In this document: in pieces, positions 6,343 through 12,533 of the stretch
Layout: each line of letters starts with the position of its first letter
How positions within the stretch are numbered: the stretch's first letter is position 1
DNA from: a virus
IMG/VR virus record: IMGVR_UViG_3300031857_001193
Coordinates: 1-26,211 of that record
Length of the DNA: 26,211 nucleotides
Reading direction: 5' to 3' (one strand)
The notes under the pieces: generated by a model
What the model was told of the DNA's origin: nothing
The model's database searches: none
Seen by the model: the letters and a program-made list of their open reading frames with translations, nothing else
Translations under genes and position numbers: made by a program

Positions 6343-6758
6343 TAAATTTAGATATTTACGGTGAACCAATTGTTGAGCAACATAAGAATTGTAATTGTTG
6401 TAAACGATCTTTACCATTAAGTGCTTTTGGTAACGACAGTGGAGGTAACAAACTTCGATCATGGTGTAAAGAATGTGATGCAGAATATCGCAAAGGTGCT
6501 AATGCTGTAAAGAAAAATGCACCACCGCCAGAAGATGATCATTGTTGTGAAATATGTGGGTGTTCTGCAGATGAATTAAATTCAACAGTACAACATGTCA
6601 CTAAAGTTGTTTCTCCATGGGTATGTGACCACGATCACCAAACATTAACTTTTAGAGGATGGTTGTGTAGAAAATGTAATCTTGGTCTTGGTAATTTTAA
6701 TGATAGTATAGAAAGAATGCAAAACGCTATTGAATATTTAAAAAAACATAAATTATGA
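6339..6758 (+). CDS. 49: recombination endonuclease VII-like (gp49-like)
   Basis: A 139-residue HNH-type nuclease. The C-terminal domain has C70-x-x-C73, CDHDH at 96-100, RGWLC-x-x-CN at 106-114 and a GLGNFNDS turn, matching the T4 endonuclease VII family, where four Cys hold zinc and Asp/His plus the Asn after the last Cys form the active site. An extra N-terminal zinc module, C18-x-x-C21 with C43-x-x-C46, precedes it, as in many standalone phage members. T4 gp49 resolves branched DNA before packaging; that role is inferred here. The start overlaps the previous stop by ATGA. Confidence 0.85.
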   Translation: MINLDIYGEPIVEQHKNCNCCKRSLPLSAFGNDSGGNKLRSWCKECDAEYRKGANAVKKNAPPPEDDHCCEICGCSADELNSTVQHVTKVVSPWVCDHDHQTLTFRGWLCRKCNLGLGNFNDSIERMQNAIEYLKKHKL

Positions 6759-7375
6759 ATATATTTTACTTACACCCTGATACTAAAGAATGTGCCAAGC
6801 AACATCTAGACAAACACGTTGTCAAGATGATTCTCGAATATGCACAACTTCTTTCCACTGCTCATCGTCTTCTCGATGGCACAGAGTATGAGGGTCGTAC
6901 AGTAAGTGGCACTCGCAAAGCCATGCGTTGGTTACTACCAGATGAACGTGAGACTGGTTTGTATATGGCATCACATATGAAGCACCCATCAGGTATGTGG
7001 TGTCGTCAATCGCTAGATAATTATTGGTGGTTGTATAATCTTTGGCGAGATCTAATGCGAGAATATACATTTCGTTATGGAAAACATCACGTTGCAGAAA
7101 AGTTAATTCCATATCTTTCTTCTCCACCGAGCAAGATTCCATCTACAATAGCAGATGCGATGCCACAGTGTATGCCAGATCAATATAAGGTTCCAGGAAA
7201 TTCTATTCAAGCATATCACAATTATTACATCGGTGCGAAACAACCTTTTGCAGTGTGGACTAATCGTCCGATTCCAGAGTGGTATGTTCAAGCGTGGAAA
7301 GAACAGAATCATAAACCTATTGCACAGATAGATAAGAAGAACAGTAAAGTTCGATTCAGAATGATTTCTTTATAA
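6755..7375 (+). CDS. conserved phage protein (MNIFYL...HLDKHVVKMI)
   Basis: A 206-residue protein with the N-terminal signature NIFYLHPDTKECAKQHLDKHV, then KMILEYAQLLSTAHR. His, Asp, Lys and Glu are strongly patterned, as in an enzyme active site, and several Trp occur in the middle (WWLYNLWRDL). This family is widespread in T4-like and other aquatic phages; I recall a loose likeness to pyrimidine-dimer glycosylase-type proteins but cannot confirm it. It is coupled to endonuclease VII by ATGA, consistent with a DNA-processing role, which remains inference. Confidence 0.75.
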   Translation: MNIFYLHPDTKECAKQHLDKHVVKMILEYAQLLSTAHRLLDGTEYEGRTVSGTRKAMRWLLPDERETGLYMASHMKHPSGMWCRQSLDNYWWLYNLWRDLMREYTFRYGKHHVAEKLIPYLSSPPSKIPSTIADAMPQCMPDQYKVPGNSIQAYHNYYIGAKQPFAVWTNRPIPEWYVQAWKEQNHKPIAQIDKKNSKVRFRMISL

Positions 7376-7378
7376 ATA
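7371..7378 (+). promoter_or_regulatory. T4-type late promoter TATAAATA
   Basis: An exact copy of the T4 late -10 consensus TATAAATA overlaps the stop of the gene at 6755. It lies five bases before the ATG at 7384, so by T4 spacing (-13 to -6) the RNA would start at or next to that ATG. No Shine-Dalgarno is present. It probably drives the PhoH-endolysin-exonuclease run late in infection. Confidence 0.65.
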
Positions 7379-7383
7379 CAGTT

Positions 7384-7626
7384 ATGCCTACATATTCATT
7401 TCGAGATAAACAGACAGGTTTTGAATTTGAGAAGTTTCTTTCCTTTACAGGAAGAGAAGAATACCTACAACAAAACCCACATATCGAGCAGATTCATACT
7501 TCTGCGCCAGCATTCACTGGCGATCATGTAACTCTTAAAAAAGACACAGGGTTTAAGGAGGTGCTACAGCGAATACACGAAAAAACTCCAGGAAGTCAAT
7601 TAGATAAATCATCATCGCAACTATAA
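7384..7626 (+). CDS. conserved small T4-like protein (MPTYxFR type)
   Basis: An 80-residue protein with N-terminal MPTYSFRDKQTGFEFEKFLS and REEYLQQNPHIEQI following. The opening resembles FmdB-type zinc ribbons, but the Cys pairs are absent, so zinc binding is not expected. Small proteins of this type are conserved in T4-like cyanophages, sometimes labelled FmdB or regulatory on weak grounds. The start has no ribosome site and lies at the predicted start of the late-promoter transcript. Function is unknown. Confidence 0.75.
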   Translation: MPTYSFRDKQTGFEFEKFLSFTGREEYLQQNPHIEQIHTSAPAFTGDHVTLKKDTGFKEVLQRIHEKTPGSQLDKSSSQL

Positions 7627-7636
7627 AGGAGTCCGC

Positions 7637-8413
7637 ATGGCTCGAAAACCAAACGCTGCACTCGCAGTCGTTGATAATAATGAACCACGTGAACCAAGAA
7701 AACCAAACAATCAACTAAGATTACGACTTGATGACCTAAAAACTTTTCAACCATTAACAGAAAATCAGAAAAAGTTTTTTGATACTTATAAACGACAGGA
7801 TTATTTTGTAGCATTACACGGAGTAGCTGGAACAGGTAAAACATTTATCGCTTTATATAAAGCAATTGAAGAAGTATTAGATAAAAGTAATACGTTTAAT
7901 AAAATTATTGTAGTAAGATCTGCAGTACAATCAAGAGAGATTGGTCATCTTCCAGGAGATGTTTCAGAGAAGATGGAAATCTATCAACAACCATATCGTC
8001 AAATCTGCGAAACATTATTTGCTCGCAAAGATGCATGGGATAGATTAGAAGAACAACACCATATTGAATTTATCTCTACATCATTTATTCGTGGTATGTC
8101 GTTTGATGATGCAATTATTATCGTTGACGAAATGCAGAATATGAATTTTGAAGAGATTGATACTGTGATGACTCGTGTTGGTTATCGCTCTAAGATTATT
8201 TGGTGTGGTGATTATCGCCAAACCGATTTAAGAAAAAATAATGACAAGTCTGGTCTATTGAAGTTTTTTGATATTGCGCAGCATATGGGTGCATTTACTC
8301 GTATTGAATTTACTCCAGACGATATCGTGAGAAGCAGTTTGGTCAAAGATTATATCTTGGCTAAACTAAAATACGAAGATATTGTAGAAGGAAAACCAAA
8401 TGCTAACAGCTGA
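7637..8413 (+). CDS. phoH: PhoH-like P-loop ATPase
   Basis: A 258-residue PhoH-family protein. The Walker A motif GVAGTGKT is at residues 62-69, the helical VVRSAVQSREIGHLPG region at 92-107, Walker B IIIVDEMQ at 160-167, and the GDYRQTDL sensor segment near 193-200. PhoH domains resemble the N-terminal part of SF1 helicases and are thought to bind RNA or ribosome-associated factors; in phages they are common, and the role is unresolved. The N-terminal 35 residues are basic and flexible. The ATG has AAAGGAG upstream. The end overlaps the endolysin start by 14 bases. Confidence 0.9.
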   Translation: MARKPNAALAVVDNNEPREPRKPNNQLRLRLDDLKTFQPLTENQKKFFDTYKRQDYFVALHGVAGTGKTFIALYKAIEEVLDKSNTFNKIIVVRSAVQSREIGHLPGDVSEKMEIYQQPYRQICETLFARKDAWDRLEEQHHIEFISTSFIRGMSFDDAIIIVDEMQNMNFEEIDTVMTRVGYRSKIIWCGDYRQTDLRKNNDKSGLLKFFDIAQHMGAFTRIEFTPDDIVRSSLVKDYILAKLKYEDIVEGKPNANS

Positions 8414-9023
8414 ACAATTTGCTCACTTATTCCCAAGAGCACAAGACCCACAGGGATGGGTTAACTCAATGAACAATGTATTCCCAACATATGACCTTAA
8501 CACACCAAAAAGAATTGCTGCATTTCTTGCACAGTGTGGACATGAGTCTGGTGGATGGACAGTGTTCGAAGAAAACTTAAATTACTCTGCAAAGGGATTG
8601 ATGGGAATCTTCAAAAAGTATTTCCCTACTGAAGATCTCGCTAATCAGTATGCAAGACAACCACAGAAGATTGCTAATCGTGTTTATGGTGGTCGCATGG
8701 GCAATGGTCCAGAAGCGTCTGGTGATGGATGGAAGTATCGTGGACGTGGACCAATCCAGTTGACTGGAAAAGATAACTATCGTGCATTTGCTCAAGAGAT
8801 GTTTGATGACTGGCAAAATCTTTTTGATAATCCAGACTGGGTAAATGCAGATCGTGACTTTGCTTTGATGTCTGCAATCTGGTTCTGGAACAAGAACAAA
8901 CTAAATCGTGAAGCAGATGCTGGCGATATTAAGACAATGACTCGTAAAATCAATGGTGGTTTTATTGGTCTTGAAGATCGTATTAAACACTATGAGGAAG
9001 CAATGCACTTATTGCACGGATAA
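8400..9023 (+). CDS. GH19 endolysin (chitinase-like lysozyme)
   Basis: A 207-residue glycoside hydrolase family 19 protein that would cleave the peptidoglycan glycan backbone at lysis. Catalytic glutamates are E49 in CGHESGGW and E58 in FEENLNYS. Further family hallmarks are WKYRGRGPIQLTGKDNY near 115-131, AIWFWNKNKLN near 161-171 and INGGFIGLEDR near 181-191. There is no signal peptide, so export needs a holin; candidates are the membrane proteins at 6058 and 21588. Length fits a single-domain endolysin without a cell-wall binding module. It is coupled to the next gene by TAATG. Confidence 0.92.
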   Translation: MLTAEQFAHLFPRAQDPQGWVNSMNNVFPTYDLNTPKRIAAFLAQCGHESGGWTVFEENLNYSAKGLMGIFKKYFPTEDLANQYARQPQKIANRVYGGRMGNGPEASGDGWKYRGRGPIQLTGKDNYRAFAQEMFDDWQNLFDNPDWVNADRDFALMSAIWFWNKNKLNREADAGDIKTMTRKINGGFIGLEDRIKHYEEAMHLLHG

Positions 9024-9676
9024 TGAAAACATTTATACATCATGATTTACCCAAACTTGAACGTGACACCAAACCCGATGGAACTCGTTTATACAAAACA
9101 CCATCGGGTTTTGCCTATCCAAGCGTCACAACGATTACAGGATTGCACACAAAAAAGGCAATCATGGAATGGCGAAAGCGAGTCGGAGAAGAAGAAGCAA
9201 CAAGAATCTCTACCAGAGCAGCAAACAGAGGAACAAAAATTCACAAACTCTGCGAAGACTATCTGCGTGGAGAACTTGATGAACCAGATATCTTTCATGC
9301 AGAGATGTTCAATTCCATCAGACCAATGCTCGATGACATCGACAACATTCACTGCTTGGAAGATCCGCTCTATTGTGACCACCTACAGGTGGCAGGAACA
9401 GTTGACTGCATCGCAGAATATCAAGGTAGACTTAGTGTCATAGATTTTAAGACATCATCTCGACCAAAAGATCGTGATGATATTCATAACTACTTTATGC
9501 AAACTGCAGCATATGCAGTTGCGTTTGAAGAGAGAACTGGAATTGCAGTTGATCGAATGGTTGTTATCATGGCAGTTGAAAACGATGATCCAAGATGGTT
9601 TATTGAGAAACGTGATAACTGGATTGCAGGATTTAAAAAATTAAGACTTGACTATAAGAACAAGTATGGTGTATAA
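9023..9676 (+). CDS. PD-(D/E)XK exonuclease (RecB/MGME1-like)
   Basis: A 217-residue nuclease of the RecB/Cas4/MGME1 group. Visible motifs are RGTKIHKLCEDYL (H74, E78), GTVDCIAEYQGRLSVIDFKT with D128 and D141-x-K143, and a QTAAYA motif at 160-165 with Q160 and Y164. These are the classical H-(E)-D-DXK-QxxxY residues of single-strand exonucleases. T4-like aquatic phages often carry such an enzyme in the recombination or end-processing set. The last 29 bases of the gene carry the -35 box and spacer of promoter P3. Confidence 0.88.
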   Translation: MKTFIHHDLPKLERDTKPDGTRLYKTPSGFAYPSVTTITGLHTKKAIMEWRKRVGEEEATRISTRAANRGTKIHKLCEDYLRGELDEPDIFHAEMFNSIRPMLDDIDNIHCLEDPLYCDHLQVAGTVDCIAEYQGRLSVIDFKTSSRPKDRDDIHNYFMQTAAYAVAFEERTGIAVDRMVVIMAVENDDPRWFIEKRDNWIAGFKKLRLDYKNKYGV

Positions 9677-9677
9677 T
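9648..9677 (+). promoter_or_regulatory. promoter P3 upstream of the tmRNA gene
   Basis: TTGACT at 9648-9653, an 18-base spacer and TATAAT at 9672-9677. It overlaps the end of the exonuclease gene. The RNA would start near 9684-9685, about 75 bases before the acceptor piece of the tmRNA. It has a better -35 box but a one-base longer spacer than the other sites. Confidence 0.65.
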
Positions 9678-9684
9678 AGATAAT

Positions 9685-9759
9685 ATGGATGACGATCTTA
9701 CTAGATTTTTGATAGGGTTTATAATAATTGTAATTATAATTATTTTAATCTTATCGTAA
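9685..9759 (+). CDS. possible 24-residue hydrophobic peptide
   Basis: An ATG lies at the predicted start of the P3 transcript and opens a 24-codon frame: an acidic MDDDLTR followed by FLIGFIIIVIIIILILS, a single membrane span. There is no Shine-Dalgarno. It may be a leaderless membrane microprotein, or just AT-rich leader of the tmRNA precursor, since it ends immediately before the acceptor piece. Confidence 0.3.
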   Translation: MDDDLTRFLIGFIIIVIIIILILS

Positions 9760-9760
9760 G

Positions 9761-9825
9761 AATTGCTGTATGAAGCAATGAGAAAGGTGTTCTGGACGAG
9801 GGTTCGATTCCCTCCACCTCCACCA
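9761..9825 (+). ncRNA. tmRNA acceptor piece
   Basis: It contains a small hairpin (ATTGCT 9762-9767 with AGCAAT 9774-9779), the 3' strand of P2, and a perfect five-pair T stem GAGGG 9798-9802 / CCCTC 9810-9814 around a TTCGATT loop. These are followed by the 3' acceptor strand, A discriminator and an encoded CCA at 9823-9825. No D or anticodon arm precedes it, so it is not a tRNA. Confidence 0.88.
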
Positions 9826-9917
9826 TAAGAGAACTATGACATGGGATGATATACGAAGAGTTAAAGTTTTACTAACATGTTACTTGTTAGTAATCTTTGC
9901 ATTAGTTTTCTTATGAT
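9826..9917 (+). other. tmRNA intervening segment with hairpin
   Basis: A 92-base linker joins the CCA end to the 5' acceptor strand and would be excised in maturation. It contains a perfect 9-bp hairpin, TTACTAACA at 9869-9877 with TGTTAGTAA at 9885-9893, loop of seven. A 26-codon frame (9836-9916) also spans it but probably reflects the AT-rich hairpin. Confidence 0.65.
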
Positions 9918-10083
9918 GGGGGTGACTAGGTTTCGACAGGGCAATGAGTAACAGAGTGGACAGCACGACACAGAGAGTCGTAAAAAGTAAACAACGTAAA
10001 CGCAAACGACGCACAGTTCGCATTAGCAGCCTAAACACTGCTTAGGGTTTCGGTAGGTTTCCTCGTAACAGAATAACCTACCA
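9918..10083 (+). ncRNA. tmRNA coding piece with tag ANDAQFALAA
   Basis: It begins with the 5' acceptor strand and the D-loop-like ACTAGGTTTCGACA typical of tmRNA. A PK1-like helix CGAC 9966-9969 / GTCG 9977-9980 is followed by the conserved TAAAAAG. The tag codons run GCA AAC GAC GCA CAG TTC GCA TTA GCA GCC TAA (10002-10034), with a helix GCAG 10026-10029 / CTGC 10038-10041 across the stop, as in E. coli P5. A terminal 8-bp hairpin pairs GGTAGGTT 10052-10059 with AACCTACC 10075-10082 and probably defines the 3' end. Confidence 0.88.
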
Positions 10084-10107
10084 TTAATTTTATTCACTGA
10101 GGATTAT

Positions 10108-10377
10108 ATGACTGTATTGCCATTGAAAGATAAAGTTCTTGTAGCAGAGAACAAGAAAGAAAATACTACTGCGAGTGGTATCGTAATTGAAGGTGCAGGT
10201 GGATTAGGTGAGTCCAAAACTGGAACTGTTTTAGCGATTGGACCAGATGTAAAGGATGTCAAAGTTGGCGATGTCATTTATCTTGAGTGGAACAAAGCAC
10301 AAGTTGTTACTATAGATGGTAATCAACGTGTTATGATTAAAGAAGAAAATATTGTTGCTGTAGTTGACAATGTATGA
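10108..10377 (+). CDS. groES: GroES-like co-chaperonin
   Basis: An 89-residue protein with the co-chaperonin fold signature: VLPLKDKVLVAE at the N-terminus, a TASGIVIEGAGG mobile-loop region (residues 20-31), TGTVLAIGPDVKDVKVGDVIY in the middle (38-58), and a terminal KEENIVAVVDN. It would cap host GroEL and assist folding of phage proteins, the job gp31 does for T4 gp23. The hydrophobic tripeptide of the mobile loop, which touches GroEL, is represented by GIVIEG. TGAGGA upstream is the ribosome site. The gene starts 25 bases after the tmRNA and could share its transcript. Confidence 0.9.
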   Translation: MTVLPLKDKVLVAENKKENTTASGIVIEGAGGLGESKTGTVLAIGPDVKDVKVGDVIYLEWNKAQVVTIDGNQRVMIKEENIVAVVDNV

Positions 10378-10918
10378 GTTAGTAGAACAATATAAACAAA
10401 TGCATAAAGACGAAAATCTTTATGCTGGTTCAGCCTTAACTATACACAAGGAAAATATTCGACAGTACTTGAGTTTGTCGAAGTGTGAATCTATTTTAGA
10501 TTATGGATGCGGTAAAGGGATACAATATCATAAAGAGAATATCCATGAAACTCATTTCTTTGGTATTATACCATCTCTCTATGACCCAGCAGTAGAAGAA
10601 TATTCAACACTACCTTCTAAAAACTTTGATGCAGTAATTTGCACTGATGTGTTGGAACATGTTGAAGAAGAAGATGTTGATTCTGTTATAAAAGAAATAT
10701 ATTCTAAAGCAGACAAATTTGTTTATCTTGGTATATGTAACAAGTTGGCAGATTCATTTCTACCAGACGGAAGAAATGCACATGTGACTTTAAAATCTAT
10801 TGACTGGTGGATCGAGAAAACATTACCCCACGCTAAGTTGCTAACACTTATGTTTGTTTATGGGGATTGTAAGAATACTGCGATACTCATTGACAATAAA
10901 GTGAAGATGAAGAAATGA
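10370..10918 (+). CDS. class I SAM-dependent methyltransferase
   Basis: A 182-residue protein. Motif I is ILDYGCGKG (residues 42-50), the post-I acidic region is weak, and FDAVICTDVLEHVEEEDVD is the classical motif II-III region. After this comes a PDGRNAHVTLKS segment typical of small phage and bacterial sugar/lipid-type or tRNA-type methyltransferases. The substrate cannot be assigned; motif IV of DNA amino-methyltransferases (DPPY/NPPY) is absent. The ATG at 10370 overlaps the groES end. It is coupled by overlap to the next gene, so the two may act on the same substrate. Confidence 0.8.
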   Translation: MYELVEQYKQMHKDENLYAGSALTIHKENIRQYLSLSKCESILDYGCGKGIQYHKENIHETHFFGIIPSLYDPAVEEYSTLPSKNFDAVICTDVLEHVEEEDVDSVIKEIYSKADKFVYLGICNKLADSFLPDGRNAHVTLKSIDWWIEKTLPHAKLLTLMFVYGDCKNTAILIDNKVKMKK

Positions 10919-11406
10919 AAACTGCACTTCTCTGCAATGGACCAAGTAGAGAGTTATACCAGTCAGACGAATCGTATAAGTATATTATCGGATGTAACAT
11001 TCCGTGGACTAGGGTAAACTCTACAGTTGTTATGGATGTTGGTGTTCTTGAGAAGTTTGACTCAACATGTTTTATAATTGTGAGCAGAAAAGCATGGCTT
11101 GAGTGTCCGATGAAATTTAGAAACAAACTAATTGGACAAATTATTGGTATGTTTGATCCATATCCAGAGTATGATTCTGCTGGACATGCAGCATGTAGAA
11201 AGTTATTAGAACTTGGTTCTACTGAGATAAATATCTATGGTTGTGATTCTTGGTTTACGAATAACACTGAAAGTTATACGCACCAATATGTAGATGGAAG
11301 ATCAGTAGACATGAGTAAGAATGTGAGTGTTTGGCGAGCAAGATGGTATGAACTCATGGCTAAAAACTCACAGGTTAAATTTAATTTTATAGGAGATCCT
11401 AAATGA
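10915..11406 (+). CDS. uncharacterised Rossmann-like enzyme
   Basis: A 163-residue protein opening MKTALLCNGPSRELY, a strand followed by a Gly-Pro-Ser turn as in nucleotide-sugar-binding folds. Then come VVMDVGVLEKF, SAGHAACRKLLELGSTEINI and YGCDSWF. This order resembles the DUF115/MptE-like and small sialyltransferase-like groups (N-G-P-S at the start, a late G-x-A...G-x-D pattern). The resemblance is by eye and weak. It follows a methyltransferase with overlapping codons, so a joint modification pathway for a surface sugar or small molecule is possible. It precedes a signal-peptide protein. Confidence 0.6.
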   Translation: MKTALLCNGPSRELYQSDESYKYIIGCNIPWTRVNSTVVMDVGVLEKFDSTCFIIVSRKAWLECPMKFRNKLIGQIIGMFDPYPEYDSAGHAACRKLLELGSTEINIYGCDSWFTNNTESYTHQYVDGRSVDMSKNVSVWRARWYELMAKNSQVKFNFIGDPK

Positions 11407-11591
11407 AAGCATTAATCACAGCAGTAGCACTAGCGTTTGCAACTGCATCTTTTGCAGCTGATGCACCAAAGAAAGATGTAAAGCCAGCAGAAAACACAAA
11501 CTGCGTAAAGAAAGATAAGAATGGTAAGTGTCCACCACTACCAGATTCTCCAAAGCCAACACCAAAGAAAAAAGCTGAAGAAAAGAAATAA
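11403..11591 (+). CDS. small secreted Lys/Pro-rich protein
   Basis: A 62-residue protein with a clear signal peptide, MKALITAVALAFATASFA, probable cleavage A-D after ASFA, and a mature part of about 44 residues rich in Lys, Pro, Asp and Asn with two Cys (NCVKKDKNGKCPP) that could form a disulfide loop. Chromosomally encoded small periplasmic proteins with near-identical signal segments are common in betaproteobacteria. In a phage it may be a captured host gene or a periplasmic factor acting at lysis or exclusion. GGAGATCC upstream is a good ribosome site; it overlaps the preceding gene by four bases. Confidence 0.7.
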   Translation: MKALITAVALAFATASFAADAPKKDVKPAENTNCVKKDKNGKCPPLPDSPKPTPKKKAEEKK

Positions 11592-11596
11592 TCTTT

Positions 11597-11604
11597 CCTA
11601 AATA
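11597..11604 (+). promoter_or_regulatory. possible late promoter CCTAAATA
   Basis: CCTAAATA, six of eight bases shared with T4 TATAAATA, in the 87-base gap between two genes. The RNA would start near 11610. The leader then holds a hairpin GAAGG/CCTTC (about 11622-11643) and two copies of TCATTACACACAA at 11642-11654 and 11656-11668 before the AAGGAG ribosome site. Confidence 0.45.
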
Positions 11605-11678
11605 ATTATACACAGTGGGTTGAAGGATCCCAATAAAACCTTCATTACACACAACTCATTACACACAAGGAGTAAAAC

Positions 11679-11957
11679 ATGAGTAACTTGACCCCGTTCG
11701 AGATTCGCCTTGAACTATTAAAAATGGCGAAAGACATGCTTAACGATGACTACTACGGTAAGCGTGAAGTTATTAGCAATAGTTGGCATGCCCAATTAGA
11801 AGTTGCTAAAATCAATGGCGGTGTGCTACCTGAACATCCAGGATTTCCAGCATATCCATCAGAAGCAGATATCATTGCAAAGGCTCAGGTCTTGAATGGT
11901 TTTGTTTCAAATATTCCCACCAACACATTAGAAAAGACTAGCAAAAAGTCCACCTGA
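11679..11957 (+). CDS. conserved T4-like protein (LTPFEIRLELLKMA)
   Basis: A 92-residue protein with an N-terminal helix SNLTPFEIRLELLKMAKDML followed by DDYYGKREV and a C-terminal PSEADIIAKAQVLNGFVS. This pair of segments flanking a variable centre is the signature of a conserved hypothetical family in T4-like cyanophages and relatives. It stands alone between a putative late promoter and a hairpin terminator, as expected of an abundant, separately regulated protein, perhaps virion-associated. No function is known. Confidence 0.75.
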   Translation: MSNLTPFEIRLELLKMAKDMLNDDYYGKREVISNSWHAQLEVAKINGGVLPEHPGFPAYPSEADIIAKAQVLNGFVSNIPTNTLEKTSKKST

Positions 11958-11965
11958 TAGGGATC

Positions 11966-11994
11966 AGACAGAGGGATATTGCATTCCTCTGTCT
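11966..11994 (+). terminator. hairpin after the 11679 gene
   Basis: A perfect 9-bp stem AGACAGAGG 11966-11974 / CCTCTGTCT 11986-11994 with an 11-base loop, starting nine bases after the stop codon. The U-run is poor (CTAACTGATTT), so termination may be incomplete or the stem may protect the mRNA end. Confidence 0.55.
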
Positions 11995-12017
11995 CTAACT
12001 GATTTAAGGAGATCAAT

Positions 12018-12533
12018 ATGCGAATACGATTGTATACGTTAATCACATTATTACTAGTAAGTTTTGGATTTTTTATTTCAACAACATCCTCAAGCGAAAG
12101 AGTTATTACTGTTGAATTGACCCATTTAACAAAAGATGCTAGAACGCAAGTTGAATGCTTAGCCGATAACATCTATCACGAGGCAGGTTATGAACCTGAT
12201 TCTGGTAAGGTCGCAGTTGCACTGGTTACATTAAATCGAGTGCAAGACCCAAGATACCCAAAAGATATTTGCTCTGTAGTGAAACAAAAGTTAAACTCTA
12301 CATGTCAGTTCACATGGTGGTGTGAAAATAAAATCACCAACAGAAGCAAACAAGCATATGAGAATTCTAAAGAGATTGCATTGTATGTCTATGCAAACTA
12401 CGAAAGAATGAAAGACTTTACAGATGGTGCACTGTTTTATCACGCTGATTATGTTAGACCAAATTGGAAAGGTTTAGAAAGAACTGCAGTGGTAGGACGA
12501 CATATTTTTTATAAAGAAAAGGCGAAACTATAA
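12018..12533 (+). CDS. SleB/CwlJ-like cell wall hydrolase
   Basis: A 171-residue protein with an N-terminal signal or anchor (LYTLITLLLVSFGFFIS, residues 5-21) and a hydrolase domain of the SleB/CwlJ type: CLADNIYHEAGYEPDSGKVA near 48-67, then TLNRVQDPRYPKDICSVVKQ, CQFTWWCE near 95-102, and ALFYHADYVRPNW near 133-145. Glu in YHEAGYE is the expected catalytic acid. Members are lytic transglycosylase-like enzymes acting on peptidoglycan. Because it carries its own export signal, it could act from the periplasm without a holin, complementing the GH19 endolysin. AAGGAG precedes the ATG. Confidence 0.85.
   Translation: MRIRLYTLITLLLVSFGFFISTTSSSERVITVELTHLTKDARTQVECLADNIYHEAGYEPDSGKVAVALVTLNRVQDPRYPKDICSVVKQKLNSTCQFTWWCENKITNRSKQAYENSKEIALYVYANYERMKDFTDGALFYHADYVRPNWKGLERTAVVGRHIFYKEKAKL

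Larger units (their letters stand above)
9760..10083 (+). ncRNA. ssrA: circularly permuted two-piece tmRNA
   Basis: A complete tmRNA with its halves swapped. The acceptor half (T arm, CCA) lies upstream and the 5' half with the tag frame lies downstream. The two form a seven-pair acceptor stem: GGGGGTG at 9918-9924 with CACCTCC at 9815-9821, containing a G3-U wobble (9920 with 9819), the alanyl-tRNA synthetase identity element, and discriminator A at 9822. A P2-like helix pairs AGGGCA (9938-9943) with TGTTCT (9788-9793). The tag frame at 10002-10034 reads ANDAQFALAA-stop. tmRNA rescues stalled ribosomes and tags incomplete proteins for proteolysis. Permuted genes are known from alphaproteobacteria, cyanobacteria and some betaproteobacteria. 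Exact 5' and 3' ends are estimates. Confidence 0.9.

Noticed and set aside
7036-7041. TATAAT inside the gene at 6755
   Set aside because: No TTGNNT at the 17-base spacing shared by the other sites, and it lies inside a coding region.
9798-9825. A canonical tRNA ending in CCA
   Set aside because: The T arm and CCA are perfect, but no D arm or anticodon arm lies upstream. The acceptor partner strand is downstream at 9918-9924, which fits a permuted tmRNA instead.
9836-9916. 26-codon hydrophobic frame in the tmRNA linker as a gene
   Set aside because: It coincides with a perfect hairpin in a segment expected to be removed, and there is no clear ribosome site. Kept only as an observation.
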